From Verrucomicrobiales bacterium (GTDB lineage: Bacteria; Verrucomicrobiota; Verrucomicrobiae; Limisphaerales; UBA9464): a stretch of 8,267 nucleotides of DNA. The DNA is taken from contig SXXZ01000034.1 of NCBI GenBank assembly GCA_005789375.1, positions 1 through 8,267 of the forward strand, in the 5' to 3' direction. Below are positions 1-6,951 of the stretch, one piece after another. The translations under genes and the position numbers were made by a program. Under the pieces are notes generated by a model. That model had not been told where the DNA came from and did not search any database. It saw only the letters and a program-made list of their open reading frames with translations. Within the stretch, counting starts at the first letter, position 1; the number at the start of each line of letters is the position of its first letter.

Positions 1-1119
1 CCGTTGGAGGGCAAAGGGCTTGCCGCCGCGAGCACCCCATCCACGGTCGGTGCCGCCCACGAACATCGTGCCGTCGGAGGCCATTTCGAGGCTGAGCGTA
101 CCGCTATCAAAGCCCTCGCGGAAGGGGAAGCAGGCGCCTTGATACACACCATTGACCTCTTCCAAGTACACCCGCATGACCGTGCTCCATGTTTGGTCGC
201 CGACGAAGAGTTGGTTCTTGAAAGGACCAAACTTACCGGCGGTGCCGTCGTTCTGGATGCCCGAGGCGCTCTGGCCCATTTTGTTGTAAGGGAATCCGAT
301 GGCCGGAGGCACGAACTCCGGGATCTTGGCCCGCTCGACCGGGATACGGCTGTTGCTGGTCGGATCCTTCGGCCGAGGGCCCATGTTCGAGGCCTTCTCG
401 TACCAGCGGTTGCCCGTGGGGTTGCCCACAAACTGTCCGGGCTTCAGGTGCTTGAGCCAACACGTGCCATTCCAGGGCCCTTGGTTGTCGGTGTAGAACA
501 TTTCGCCCAAATGGTTGGTGGCGATGCCGCCGGGCGAACGCAGTCCGCTGGTGGTCGGAATCGTCTTGCCCTCAGGTGTGATCCGCAGGGCCCATCCGCG
601 GTACGGGTTTTCGCTGGTGAAGGAACCCGTGAGGCAAAGGATGACCCAGATGTTGCCGTCGCGATCGAACTTCGAACCGAAGGCGTATTCGTGGTAGTCG
701 CCGTTGATGCCCCAGCTGTCGGCCACCGTTTCGAAGAGGTCGGCGCGACCGTCGTTATTAGTGTCCTTGAGGCGCGTGAGTTCGCCGCGCTGCGTGGCGT
801 AAATCCATCCATCGCCGCGAGTGGTCAGACCTAGCACCTCATGCAGGCCTGAAGCGAAGCGGGTGAACTTGGCCTTGGCGGGATCTTTGTCGAAGGCGTT
901 GGCGACGAACCAGATTTCGCCCAGTCGTGTGGAGACGGCGATGCGCTGGTCAGGCAGCACTTGGATGGCACCGGCCTCCAGCACCACGCCTTCAGGAACG
1001 GGCAGGGTGCTGATGGGGTAGTACTCGGCTTCCTGCTCGGCCTTGGTGGCGGCGAACACAGGCAGGAGGGTCGCGAGACCGAGGGCGGCGGTGAGCGCGG
1101 TGGGGTTCAGGAACTTCAT
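1..1119 (-). CDS. Secreted beta-propeller dehydrogenase-like protein (PVC sorbosone/glucose dehydrogenase type), N-terminal part
   Basis: The frame is open from an ATG at 1119 down to base 1, giving 373 N-terminal residues; the rest lies outside the window. Residues 1-24 form a signal peptide (MKFL start, hydrophobic stretch, ending PVFAA), so the protein is exported. The body repeats short blade-like units such as [39 protein letters not shown] and [12 protein letters not shown], as in NHL or PQQ-type propellers of the sorbosone/glucose dehydrogenase superfamily. Residues 119-127 (DTNNDGRAD) match a calcium-binding DxNxDGxxD loop. Family relatives in Planctomycetota and Verrucomicrobiota are annotated as putative membrane-bound dehydrogenases and often carry a C-terminal haem c site, which cannot be checked here. 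It lies 52 bp downstream of the multihaem cytochrome on the same strand and is probably co-transcribed with it. The substrate is unknown. The leader before the ATG is pyrimidine-rich, with no Shine-Dalgarno sequence. Confidence 0.85.
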   Translation of the reverse strand, partial: MKFLNPTALTAALGLATLLPVFAATKAEQEAEYYPISTLPVPEGVVLEAGAIQVLPDQRIAVSTRLGEIWFVANAFDKDPAKAKFTRFASGLHEVLGLTTRGDGWIYATQRGELTRLKDTNNDGRADLFETVADSWGINGDYHEYAFGSKFDRDGNIWVILCLTGSFTSENPYRGWALRITPEGKTIPTTSGLRSPGGIATNHLGEMFYTDNQGPWNGTCWLKHLKPGQFVGNPTGNRWYEKASNMGPRPKDPTSNSRIPVERAKIPEFVPPAIGFPYNKMGQSASGIQNDGTAGKFGPFKNQLFVGDQTWSTVMRVYLEEVNGVYQGACFPFREGFDSGTLSLEMASDGTMFVGGTDRGWGARGGKPFALQR

Positions 1120-1171
1120 GCGGGAGAGGGGAAAGAGGCTGCGGTTGGGTTCGAGGGATTCCACACGAGGA

Positions 1172-3937
1172 TCACCAGGTCATCTCCACGCGGAGTTCCG
1201 ATGTGTTTGGTTCGAGTGCGACGCGGAGTTCATCGCCGACGACGGTCGCCTTGGCGCCGGGGCCCATCTGGATGAGTAACCCCCCGTCGACCTTGAAGCC
1301 GTTGCTAGCCGGTTGGATGACACCCTTGGCCAGTCGCAGCCAGAGGGGCTGGGTCGGTGTGCCCTGAAAGCGGAAGGTTCGCACCAGCGTCATATCGACG
1401 CTGCCCGGCTTGGCCAGAGGGGTCTCCTCAATGGTCAGGCCCAAAACGCGATAGCGGAAGGTGGGTTGCTGGCGCGCATCCAGTCGGTAGCCCAAGAACT
1501 GGCTGCTGGTATTAATCGCAGTCGGCCAGGGGGCCGTAGACGAAGACAGGGTCGCGAAGGCCGGTCCCTCGGGCAGGCGGATGCGATGGTCGCCCAGAGG
1601 CGGCTCGTAGCCCGTGCCGCGGTCGGTGCTGTGGCGAGACATGTCGATGAAGGGACCTTGCCAGAGCAGGGCCATGCGGAGGTTCTGGGCGTCGAAGGCC
1701 AGGTTGGCCCGTTCCGGATAACCGACTCCGATGGCCCGGGCTCCGCCGCCTTCGATGAAGTTGCGATAAATCACTGCCTCGTCATCGACCACGATCTCCT
1801 TCTTGCCGCGGATGAGTCCGGCCGGGATCTCAGCCTTGGCCCCGTCGGCCAGGTAGGCGTAGATGGCCCGCAATTGGCCCGTGGTGTCGCCATTGAGGAT
1901 CTTGGTGTTCACCGCCTTGCCCTCGGGCCAGAAGGTCGGCATTCGGGTGCCGGGGCGCAGGGCCGCCGGGTTGGGCAGGTAGCGTTGCAGCCATTCCCAT
2001 TCGAGGCGCTCACCCATCTTGTCGAGGGCCAAGGCCGGAATGCCCATGGATCCATGCGTGGTGAAGGTGTGACAGGCCACGCAGCCCAGCCCGTCGCGGC
2101 CTATGAGTTTCCAGCCGATCTTTGCGTCTTGAGAAGTGGTGACCGGCGCCGGAGTCGCGGTGGTCGGGGCGTCGAGGCGTTTCAATTGGGCCGCCAGCGT
2201 GTGGACCTTCGGGCCGAAGACCGGCATCCGGGTGGCCATGTACGGACGCGCCTTGGTGCCCTGGGTCAGGATTTGCTCGAGGGCCGCAGCCTTGAGCTTG
2301 CTGCCGACTCCGGTGAGGTGCGGCGGGATGCGACCTTCGTCACCGAGGTCGGCCTCGCCGATGACGGTGAACCATTCCGAACGTCCTGAGGCGGTCGGAC
2401 CACCCACCTCATTGCGAGAGTGACAGGCCAGGCAGTTGAATTGGCTCAAGGTGAGGTCGACATGGGCGGAAGGGCCGCTGGCTGCCTTCTGGGCCTCGGC
2501 CGGATTGCGGAGGGTCTTGCGGAGGCTCATCCGGTCGGCGGTTGAGAGGTCGAAGCGCGGAGCCTTGGCGGGAGGAATGTCGGACAAACAGCCTTCTTGG
2601 GTTCGCAGGGCCAATTGAACCATGGGCTTGGACTTGCGAGCCTGAACCAATCCCGTGGCGTCGGTCACTGCATGGCAGGCGGCACAATTAAGCGCGGCGA
2701 ATTGCTCCCGGCCCGCGGCGACCTTAGCGGGATCGAGGGAGAACTCTTCCCAGTCGAGCGGACGGACTACTTGGCCGCCATGTTTGAGGCGATCGCCCGG
2801 GATGAGGCCGCGTTTCTCACCCGGAGGAGCCCATTGCACCTGAAACTCGGTTTCGCCGCCGCCTTGGAAATACACCACTTCCAGTTCATGCAGCCCCGGC
2901 TTGAGGTTGAGGGTGCCGTTCTTTTCGGCGGCCGGATGAACCCCGTCATTGTTTAAGAGCGGGCGCCCATCAATGGACAGTTGAGAGCCGTCGTCCGATC
3001 GGATCCAGAAGCGGTACTTGCCGTCGGTTGGGATGTCGATGAACCCGGAGAAACGGACGCCCCAGTTGTTGTTGGGGTGGGGCAGGCTCAAGTCGAGGGC
3101 GGCGGAGACCCCGGTGGATTTCGGGGTCATGGTCAGCAACTGGCTGATGGAACCGGCCGCTCCCTCAAAGAATTCGTACTGAAGCCCATCGACCATGGCC
3201 GGTGCCTTGGAAGGTGCGTTGTTGGCGGAGACCTGATCCCGCAACAAGTAGAGGGCGATGGCTCCGGCCTCTGAGGGAGACAAGTTCATCGAGGGCATCC
3301 GACCCGAGGGGCGGTGCACCAGCGGATCGCGCAGCAGTCGGGCCAGTTCCGAAGCGGGGTATTTCCGAGCGAGGTCTCCCAGCGGGATGGACTGTTCTTG
3401 GATTTCTTTGAAGGCTTGGTCGGTGACTCCTTCGGGGCGTGTCTCGGGCGCGTGGCAAGCGACACATCCGACCGTGTGGTACAGTGCACGACCTTGGTCG
3501 ATCCGGGCTGGGTCTGAGCGGAGGCCGGAAGGTTCGTTGGTCTTGCGCAGGGAGACCAGGTAGTGGGTGAGTACGTCGACTGTCTTGGTCTTCTGGGCCT
3601 CAGTCATCCCGTGCAGCACGTCGGGCATGGCAGACCCCGGTTTGGCTTGGTGGGGGCTGGAGAGCCAGCGCCGCATCCAGGTCGTCGAGGTTTTCAGCGG
3701 ATCCGCCCCAAGCACGGGAGCCCCTTTGGGAGCGGCCCAATCGGGGAGGGCAGCCGAGGCCTGCAGACCCTTGTCGCTGTGGCAGGCGGCGCATTGCAAT
3801 TCGCTGACTAGAAGTGTGCCGCGGTCCACCGAGGGAGGGTGGACTCCCGTCTGGATCCCGGCCGAGGCTTGGAATACGGCGGAGAATAAGACCGCCGCGA
3901 CGGTCAACGGGGCCGAGACTCGGTGCAGGAAACTCAT
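1172..3937 (-). CDS. Exported five-haem c-type cytochrome with PA14 domain
   Basis: This 921-residue protein starts at ATG 3937 and ends ...VEMTW at TGA 1174-1172. Residues 1-26 are a signal peptide ending FQASA, so it acts outside the cytoplasm. Five CxxCH haem c sites are visible: CAACH 49-53, CVACH 158-162, CAACH 418-422, CLACH 502-506 and CVACH 619-623. Candidate axial methionines in MP motifs follow four of them (M104, M214, M571, M666); the third module has no equally clear one. A PA14-like beta domain fills about 251-390, including [19 protein letters not shown] and [14 protein letters not shown], and splits the cytochrome array two plus three. Residues from about 690 to 921 form a beta-rich tail without haem motifs. 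It is the first gene of a minus-strand pair with the propeller dehydrogenase-like protein, which suggests it accepts electrons from that enzyme; this is inference. PA14 domains often bind carbohydrate, so a glycan target is possible. Confidence 0.92.
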   Translation of the reverse strand: MSFLHRVSAPLTVAAVLFSAVFQASAGIQTGVHPPSVDRGTLLVSELQCAACHSDKGLQASAALPDWAAPKGAPVLGADPLKTSTTWMRRWLSSPHQAKPGSAMPDVLHGMTEAQKTKTVDVLTHYLVSLRKTNEPSGLRSDPARIDQGRALYHTVGCVACHAPETRPEGVTDQAFKEIQEQSIPLGDLARKYPASELARLLRDPLVHRPSGRMPSMNLSPSEAGAIALYLLRDQVSANNAPSKAPAMVDGLQYEFFEGAAGSISQLLTMTPKSTGVSAALDLSLPHPNNNWGVRFSGFIDIPTDGKYRFWIRSDDGSQLSIDGRPLLNNDGVHPAAEKNGTLNLKPGLHELEVVYFQGGGETEFQVQWAPPGEKRGLIPGDRLKHGGQVVRPLDWEEFSLDPAKVAAGREQFAALNCAACHAVTDATGLVQARKSKPMVQLALRTQEGCLSDIPPAKAPRFDLSTADRMSLRKTLRNPAEAQKAASGPSAHVDLTLSQFNCLACHSRNEVGGPTASGRSEWFTVIGEADLGDEGRIPPHLTGVGSKLKAAALEQILTQGTKARPYMATRMPVFGPKVHTLAAQLKRLDAPTTATPAPVTTSQDAKIGWKLIGRDGLGCVACHTFTTHGSMGIPALALDKMGERLEWEWLQRYLPNPAALRPGTRMPTFWPEGKAVNTKILNGDTTGQLRAIYAYLADGAKAEIPAGLIRGKKEIVVDDEAVIYRNFIEGGGARAIGVGYPERANLAFDAQNLRMALLWQGPFIDMSRHSTDRGTGYEPPLGDHRIRLPEGPAFATLSSSTAPWPTAINTSSQFLGYRLDARQQPTFRYRVLGLTIEETPLAKPGSVDMTLVRTFRFQGTPTQPLWLRLAKGVIQPASNGFKVDGGLLIQMGPGAKATVVGDELRVALEPNTSELRVEMTW

Positions 3938-4158
3938 GGAATTTGAGAGACCTTATGCCGAGGTGCCAGAACCAGCCAAGACCGCAGAGTGCGGGATAGT
4001 AAGTTTTTAGCTCCTTCCGGTGGGCGCAAATCGGTGATGGATTAGACCTCCGTTGGCCATCCGAATTGGGGGCCGGCCTTGGAGCCAATGACACCCCAGG
4101 TCGTCTTTGGGATTCTTTGAGCTTCCGTTCGAGGCCGGACTTTCGTTTACCTTGACCC
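3938..4158. promoter_or_regulatory. Divergent intergenic region between cytochrome operon and yebC-like gene
   Basis: These 221 bp separate two divergent genes and must hold the promoters for both directions. On the minus strand a TACTAT hexamer (plus strand 3996-4001) resembles a -10 box, but I see no convincing -35 at normal spacing. No clear promoter is visible for the plus-strand gene. No small ORF or RNA gene is convincing. No strong Shine-Dalgarno sequence precedes either start: the bases before 4159 read CTTGACCC, and those before the cytochrome ATG read CTCAAATTCC on its own strand. Confidence 0.4.
3982..3994. repeat. Short palindrome CCGCA-GAG-TGCGG
   Basis: This is a perfect 5-bp inverted repeat with a 3-bp centre, just downstream of the possible minus-strand -10 hexamer at 3996-4001. 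The position would suit an operator at the transcription start of the cytochrome operon. The arms are short and such a site can occur by chance in GC-rich DNA, so a regulatory role is only a suggestion. Confidence 0.25.
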
Positions 4159-4881
4159 ATGGGAGCCCAATGGAAGCAGGCGGGTCGCGAGGCGGCCGCA
4201 CAGAAAAAAGGTCAAGTGGTCGGCAAGCTGACCCGCGAAATTATGATCGCAGCCAAGTTGGGCGGGCCGGAGATCGAGACCAATGCCCATCTGGCGGCGG
4301 CGGTCGAAAAGGCCAAAAAGGCGAGTGTGAACAAGGACACCATTGAGAGGGCCATTAAGAAGGGGGCCGGTCTCTTGGACGAAAAGGTGGATTTCGAGAC
4401 CGTGCTGTATGAGGGCTTTGCTCCTCACAAGGTGCCAGTGATCGTCGAGTGCTTGACCGATAACCGAAACCGGACGGCTCCGGAAATTCGCCAACTCTTC
4501 AAGGAGGGCCAATTGGGACAGCCCGGCAGCATGTCGTTTTTTTTCCACCGTCTGGGTGTGGTGGAAGCCACCCATTCCGACGCCAAGCGCGATCCCGAAT
4601 CCGACGCCATCGAAGCCGGCGCGCAGAATCTTGAACCGCTCGACGGGGAAGAAATTCCTGAAGGGCATGTTGGAACTCGGTTCCTAGCCGAGGTGAAGGA
4701 TTTGGCCACGGTCACCCATTGGCTCTCCAAAGCCGGTTGGAAAGTCCTCGCCAGCGAGATCCGCCACGTGGCCAAAACCCCCGTGGAACTCGGAGACGCC
4801 GAAAAGCAGCTGGTCTCCACGTTCCTCAATGCCATCGATGACCATGATGATGTGCATCGCCTTTACGTTGCCATGAAGTGA
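4159..4881 (+). CDS. yebC: YebC/PmpR/TACO1-family protein
   Basis: A 240-residue protein of the usual YebC length. Diagnostic blocks are present: N42-A43 with AAAVEKAKKASVNKDTIERA (47-65 region), KKGAG at 67-71, YEGFAP at 84-89, and the signature TDNRNRT at 100-106 followed by EIR..F and LG..GS. The C-terminal end DDHDDVHRLYVAM matches the family's conserved D-D-V-Y tail. The N-terminus reads MGAQWKQAGREAAA rather than the canonical MAGHSKWANIKHRK; this MGAQWK variant is known to me from a second YebC subgroup in proteobacteria. Family members have been described as transcriptional regulators and as translation factors (human TACO1 aids mitochondrial COX1 synthesis; bacterial members act with the ribosome). 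Which role applies here cannot be read from sequence. It lies 79 bp upstream of the HtrA gene on the same strand. A run of eight T at 4537-4544 encodes part of SFFF and keeps the frame intact. Confidence 0.92.
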   Translation: MGAQWKQAGREAAAQKKGQVVGKLTREIMIAAKLGGPEIETNAHLAAAVEKAKKASVNKDTIERAIKKGAGLLDEKVDFETVLYEGFAPHKVPVIVECLTDNRNRTAPEIRQLFKEGQLGQPGSMSFFFHRLGVVEATHSDAKRDPESDAIEAGAQNLEPLDGEEIPEGHVGTRFLAEVKDLATVTHWLSKAGWKVLASEIRHVAKTPVELGDAEKQLVSTFLNAIDDHDDVHRLYVAMK

Positions 4882-4893
4882 GCCGATTCGGCT
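4881..4893. repeat. Small hairpin at the end of the yebC-like gene
   Basis: AGCCG-ATT-CGGCT can form a 5-bp stem with a 3-nt loop, beginning at the last base of the stop codon. No T tract follows, so it is not a standard intrinsic terminator. It may only help define the mRNA 3' end. The rest of the 4882-4960 gap shows no clear element beyond a weak TTGATC (4938-4943) / TATGCA (4960-4965) promoter-like pair at 16-bp spacing. Confidence 0.25.
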
Positions 4894-4960
4894 CCTCGGC
4901 AAACGACAGAAGCGCTCCCGCCTTAGGATTCGGTCGCTTGATCCCAGTCTCAAGTAAGCT

Positions 4961-6409
4961 ATGCATTCAGTAGACCGCTTGGAATTGAACAAATGCGGCC
5001 AAATGTTATCCATGGCTACTGACATGATACCGAGTGTCTTGAAGAGAACCTTCGTTGTTATTTTTGGAGCAGGCACACTTCTGGTTGGGGCGTGTTTTGC
5101 TCCAGCCTGTGCTCAGCAAACCGACCTAACAAAGGCGGATGCTTTGGATCTCCGCCGCGACGCCGTCGTGGAGGCCATCGAGCGGGTGATGCCGAGCGTG
5201 GTCAACGTCGAGGGTTCGGCCGATGTCGATCCGAACAGCGTCGACGACCGCCTGATGGCTGAATTTTTCGGATGGCGATTGCAGCAGGTGCAGGAGGCGG
5301 TGGTGAGCCGAGGCTCCGGTGTCGTCATCGACGAGGAGGGCTACGTGCTCACCAATGTTCACGTGGTCGATGGTGTGAAACGGGTGTTCGTAAAGTTCAA
5401 CGACGGATCCGAGCCTATCGAAGCCGAACGGGTGGCACTCAACGCCGCCAAAGATGTGGCTTTGCTCAGGCTCAAATCCCCGGGCCGAAAGTTCCCGGCC
5501 GTCAAATTTGCTAAGGACGACGACCTCTTGCTGGGCGAGACGGTCATCGCCTTGGGCAATCCCTTCGGATACGCGGGCTCAGTAAGTCGAGGCATCTTGA
5601 GTTCCCGCGCACGCCGCGGCCCTAATGAGGATCGTTCGCGCGGAGAACTCGATACCTTGGACTGGATCCAGACCGATGCGGCCATCAACCCCGGCAACTC
5701 CGGCGGGCCGTTGATCAACCTGCGTGGCGATCTTATCGGCATCAACGTCGCAACATTGCGTCCGCAAATGGGCGCCCAGGGCATTGGTTTTGCTATCCCC
5801 ATTAAACGGGTTAACCAGGCCTTAGCCGAGGTGCTGAGCGGCGAATCGGTGGGGCGCTTTTGGTTGGGAGCCCGACTTAAGGCGGCGACGCGGCCCCTGA
5901 CCATTCAGGCGGTGCAACCGGGTAGTCCGGCCGAAAAAGCGGGGCTCAAGGCGGGCGACGTGATCGCTGCGATCCAGGGAGATCCTCCCAGCGGTATTAT
6001 CGAATTCAATCGGGCTCTGGTGAAGGCTGGAGATTCAAAGGACATCCCTCTGAGTGTTCGACGGGGAGGCAGCCTCAAAGAGTTGCGACTGCGCCTCGTC
6101 GACGAGGCGGACTTTTTCAACAACGAGTACTTGTCCGCACGGGCCGGTTTCAAAGTGGCTCCGGTGCGGGGAGGAGGGTTTGTCATTCAGAGTGTCGATG
6201 CCAACGGCCCGGCGGCCGCAGTGGGGCTCAAGCGAGGGCACCTGATCCGTGGGTTGGATCGCACCGAATTCCCAGATGTCGTGGCCTTGGCTCGCTATTT
6301 GTTTAGTCGGCCCAAGGGCGAATCCGTGGAGTTGGGGGTTTTGTTTGATCAGCGCACGGCCTTGGGAGTGGTTCGTCAGGCGGGAATCGTGGCGCTCAAA
6401 TTGCGGTAG
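4961..6409 (+). CDS. htrA: HtrA/Deg-family periplasmic serine protease with two PDZ domains
   Basis: A 482-residue S1C protease that probably degrades or refolds damaged envelope proteins. The catalytic triad is intact: H134 in TNVHVV, D165 in AAKDVALLRL and S247 in NPGNSGGPL. Family motifs SRGSGVVID (116-124), LGNPFG (198-203), SRGILSS (209-215) and QGIGFAIPI are present. PDZ1 covers about 300-380 (QPGSPAEKAGLKAGDVI) and PDZ2 about 395-470 (ANGPAAAVGLKRGHLI). The export signal lies at about 22-51: K28-R29, a hydrophobic core, then either ACA|QQ for signal peptidase I or the lipobox-like VGAC at 42-45. The first 21 residues are not signal-like, so M18 (5012) or M22 (5024) may be the real start; no Shine-Dalgarno sequence decides it. 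The longest frame is given. The segment between signal and protease core (about 54-110) is short. The gene stands alone or is read through from yebC. Confidence 0.93.
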   Translation: MHSVDRLELNKCGQMLSMATDMIPSVLKRTFVVIFGAGTLLVGACFAPACAQQTDLTKADALDLRRDAVVEAIERVMPSVVNVEGSADVDPNSVDDRLMAEFFGWRLQQVQEAVVSRGSGVVIDEEGYVLTNVHVVDGVKRVFVKFNDGSEPIEAERVALNAAKDVALLRLKSPGRKFPAVKFAKDDDLLLGETVIALGNPFGYAGSVSRGILSSRARRGPNEDRSRGELDTLDWIQTDAAINPGNSGGPLINLRGDLIGINVATLRPQMGAQGIGFAIPIKRVNQALAEVLSGESVGRFWLGARLKAATRPLTIQAVQPGSPAEKAGLKAGDVIAAIQGDPPSGIIEFNRALVKAGDSKDIPLSVRRGGSLKELRLRLVDEADFFNNEYLSARAGFKVAPVRGGGFVIQSVDANGPAAAVGLKRGHLIRGLDRTEFPDVVALARYLFSRPKGESVELGVLFDQRTALGVVRQAGIVALKLR

Positions 6410-6488
6410 AGCCCCGGACAAACCGACCCGTTTCTGAGCCCTCCCAGCCGATCTGCGTGCCTTCTCGAGCGGGATCGGAGAGGTGGTC

Positions 6489-6513
6489 AGGCTAAATGAG
6501 GCTACTTGAGGCC
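6489..6513 (+). repeat. Three AGGCY half-sites at exact 10-bp period
   Basis: AGGCT at 6489-6493, AGGCT at 6499-6503 and AGGCC at 6509-6513 are spaced exactly 10 bp apart, each preceded by TC or TG (TCAGGCT, TGAGGCT, TGAGGCC). One helical turn between copies would put them on the same face of the DNA, as in cooperative operator arrays. A further GAGGCTAC at 6541-6548 copies the GAGGCTAC at 6498-6505. Autoregulation by the adjacent antitoxin or its complex with the toxin is the likely use, by analogy with Phd/YefM systems. Confidence 0.5.
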
Positions 6514-6541
6514 TGAAAAAAATTGCCAATGTGGCCTCAAG
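6505..6541. promoter_or_regulatory. 9-bp perfect inverted repeat, candidate antitoxin operator
   Basis: CTTGAGGCC (6505-6513) and GGCCTCAAG (6533-6541) are perfect inverted copies separated by 19 bp that include an A7 run. The right arm ends 16 bp before the likely antitoxin ATG at 6558. Type II antitoxins of the Phd/YefM class commonly repress their own operon through palindromes near the start, so this is the best operator candidate in the window. It could also form an RNA hairpin in a leader, but no T tract follows. Confidence 0.5.
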
Positions 6542-6557
6542 AGGCTACATCAGGATT

Positions 6558-6893
6558 ATGAAACGCTCCACTCCGCCTGTGCGTTATGCTCAAGGGACCT
6601 CAGAGGGTACTAAAACGGGCGTGGTCCTTCGAGAGGTAGCTCGGTTAGAACCGCAGGCCACATCGATCAATGTCCGTGCAGCCAAGGATCAGTTGTCGAG
6701 CCTTCTTGAGCAGGCCTCGCGGGGCGCTGAAATTATCATTACCAGCGACGGTCATCCCAAGGCCCGACTGGTGCCTGTGAAGTCCCACGGCAAAGCCTAT
6801 TCGGTGGACTGGGAGTGGTTGAGGGGTCAGCCGCTGGTTTGCGGCCCTTCGGCGGAGGCGCTCATCCGTGTTGAACGCGATGGACGGGATTGA
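6558..6893 (+). CDS. Phd/YefM-family type II antitoxin
   Basis: From ATG 6558 the protein has 111 residues. Its recognisable core begins SINVRAAKDQLSSLLEQA, then GAEIIITSDGHPKARLVPV, which is the Phd/YefM fold: a DNA-binding N-terminal strand-helix followed by the I..G.P.A.LVP strand pair. The C-terminal tail (about 36 residues, containing DWEWLRG) would wrap the toxin. The core normally starts within a few residues of the N-terminus, but here about 36 residues precede it. Other starts are GTG 6531, which lies inside the inverted repeat, and GTG 6621, which would leave only 15 extra residues. AGGA at 6552-6555 sits too close to ATG 6558 to be a normal Shine-Dalgarno sequence. The PIN toxin gene follows directly. 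It presumably neutralises that toxin and represses the operon. Confidence 0.82.
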   Translation: MKRSTPPVRYAQGTSEGTKTGVVLREVARLEPQATSINVRAAKDQLSSLLEQASRGAEIIITSDGHPKARLVPVKSHGKAYSVDWEWLRGQPLVCGPSAEALIRVERDGRD

Positions 6894-6951
6894 TTCAAAA
6901 ATCCCTCAGCCTTCCCAATCTCAAAGTCCCCCAAACCGCGAAGTCTTCCGC

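Larger units (their letters stand above)
6410..6557. promoter_or_regulatory. Intergenic region with the toxin-antitoxin promoter/operator
   Basis: This stretch separates the htrA stop from the likely antitoxin ATG at 6558. The left part (6410-6480) holds only a weak CCGATC/GATCGG inverted pair (6448-6453 and 6473-6478) with no T tract, so no terminator for htrA is convincing. The right part (6489-6555) is dense with AGGC-based repeats and a poly-A run (6516-6522), listed separately. I cannot place -35 and -10 boxes confidently. Confidence 0.45.

Noticed and set aside
4..834. Plus-strand open frame (276 codons) at the left edge
   Set aside because: It is antisense to the propeller protein, whose minus-strand frame is open from 1119 to base 1 with a signal peptide and blade repeats. 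The plus-strand translation has no family features.
1313..2389. Long plus-strand open frame (358 codons) antisense to the cytochrome gene
   Set aside because: It lies entirely opposite a gene with five haem motifs and a clear domain order. Its translation is G/R/Q/A-rich with no recognisable motif, as expected for an antisense shadow in GC-rich DNA.
3600..4160. Minus-strand open frame (186 codons) spanning the divergent intergenic region
   Set aside because: It overlaps the N-terminal part of the cytochrome in another frame, and its translation is R/P/S-rich and unstructured.
4147..4668. Minus-strand open frame (173 codons) opposite the yebC-like gene
   Set aside because: The plus-strand frame carries the full YebC signature; the antisense translation has no supporting feature.
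5359..5904. Minus-strand open frame (181 codons) opposite the HtrA protease domain
   Set aside because: It is the complement of the conserved catalytic region, so the long frame reflects codon constraint on the other strand.
6448..6478. CCGATC/GATCGG inverted pair as an htrA terminator
   Set aside because: The stem is only 6 bp with a 19-nt loop, and there is no T tract after it.
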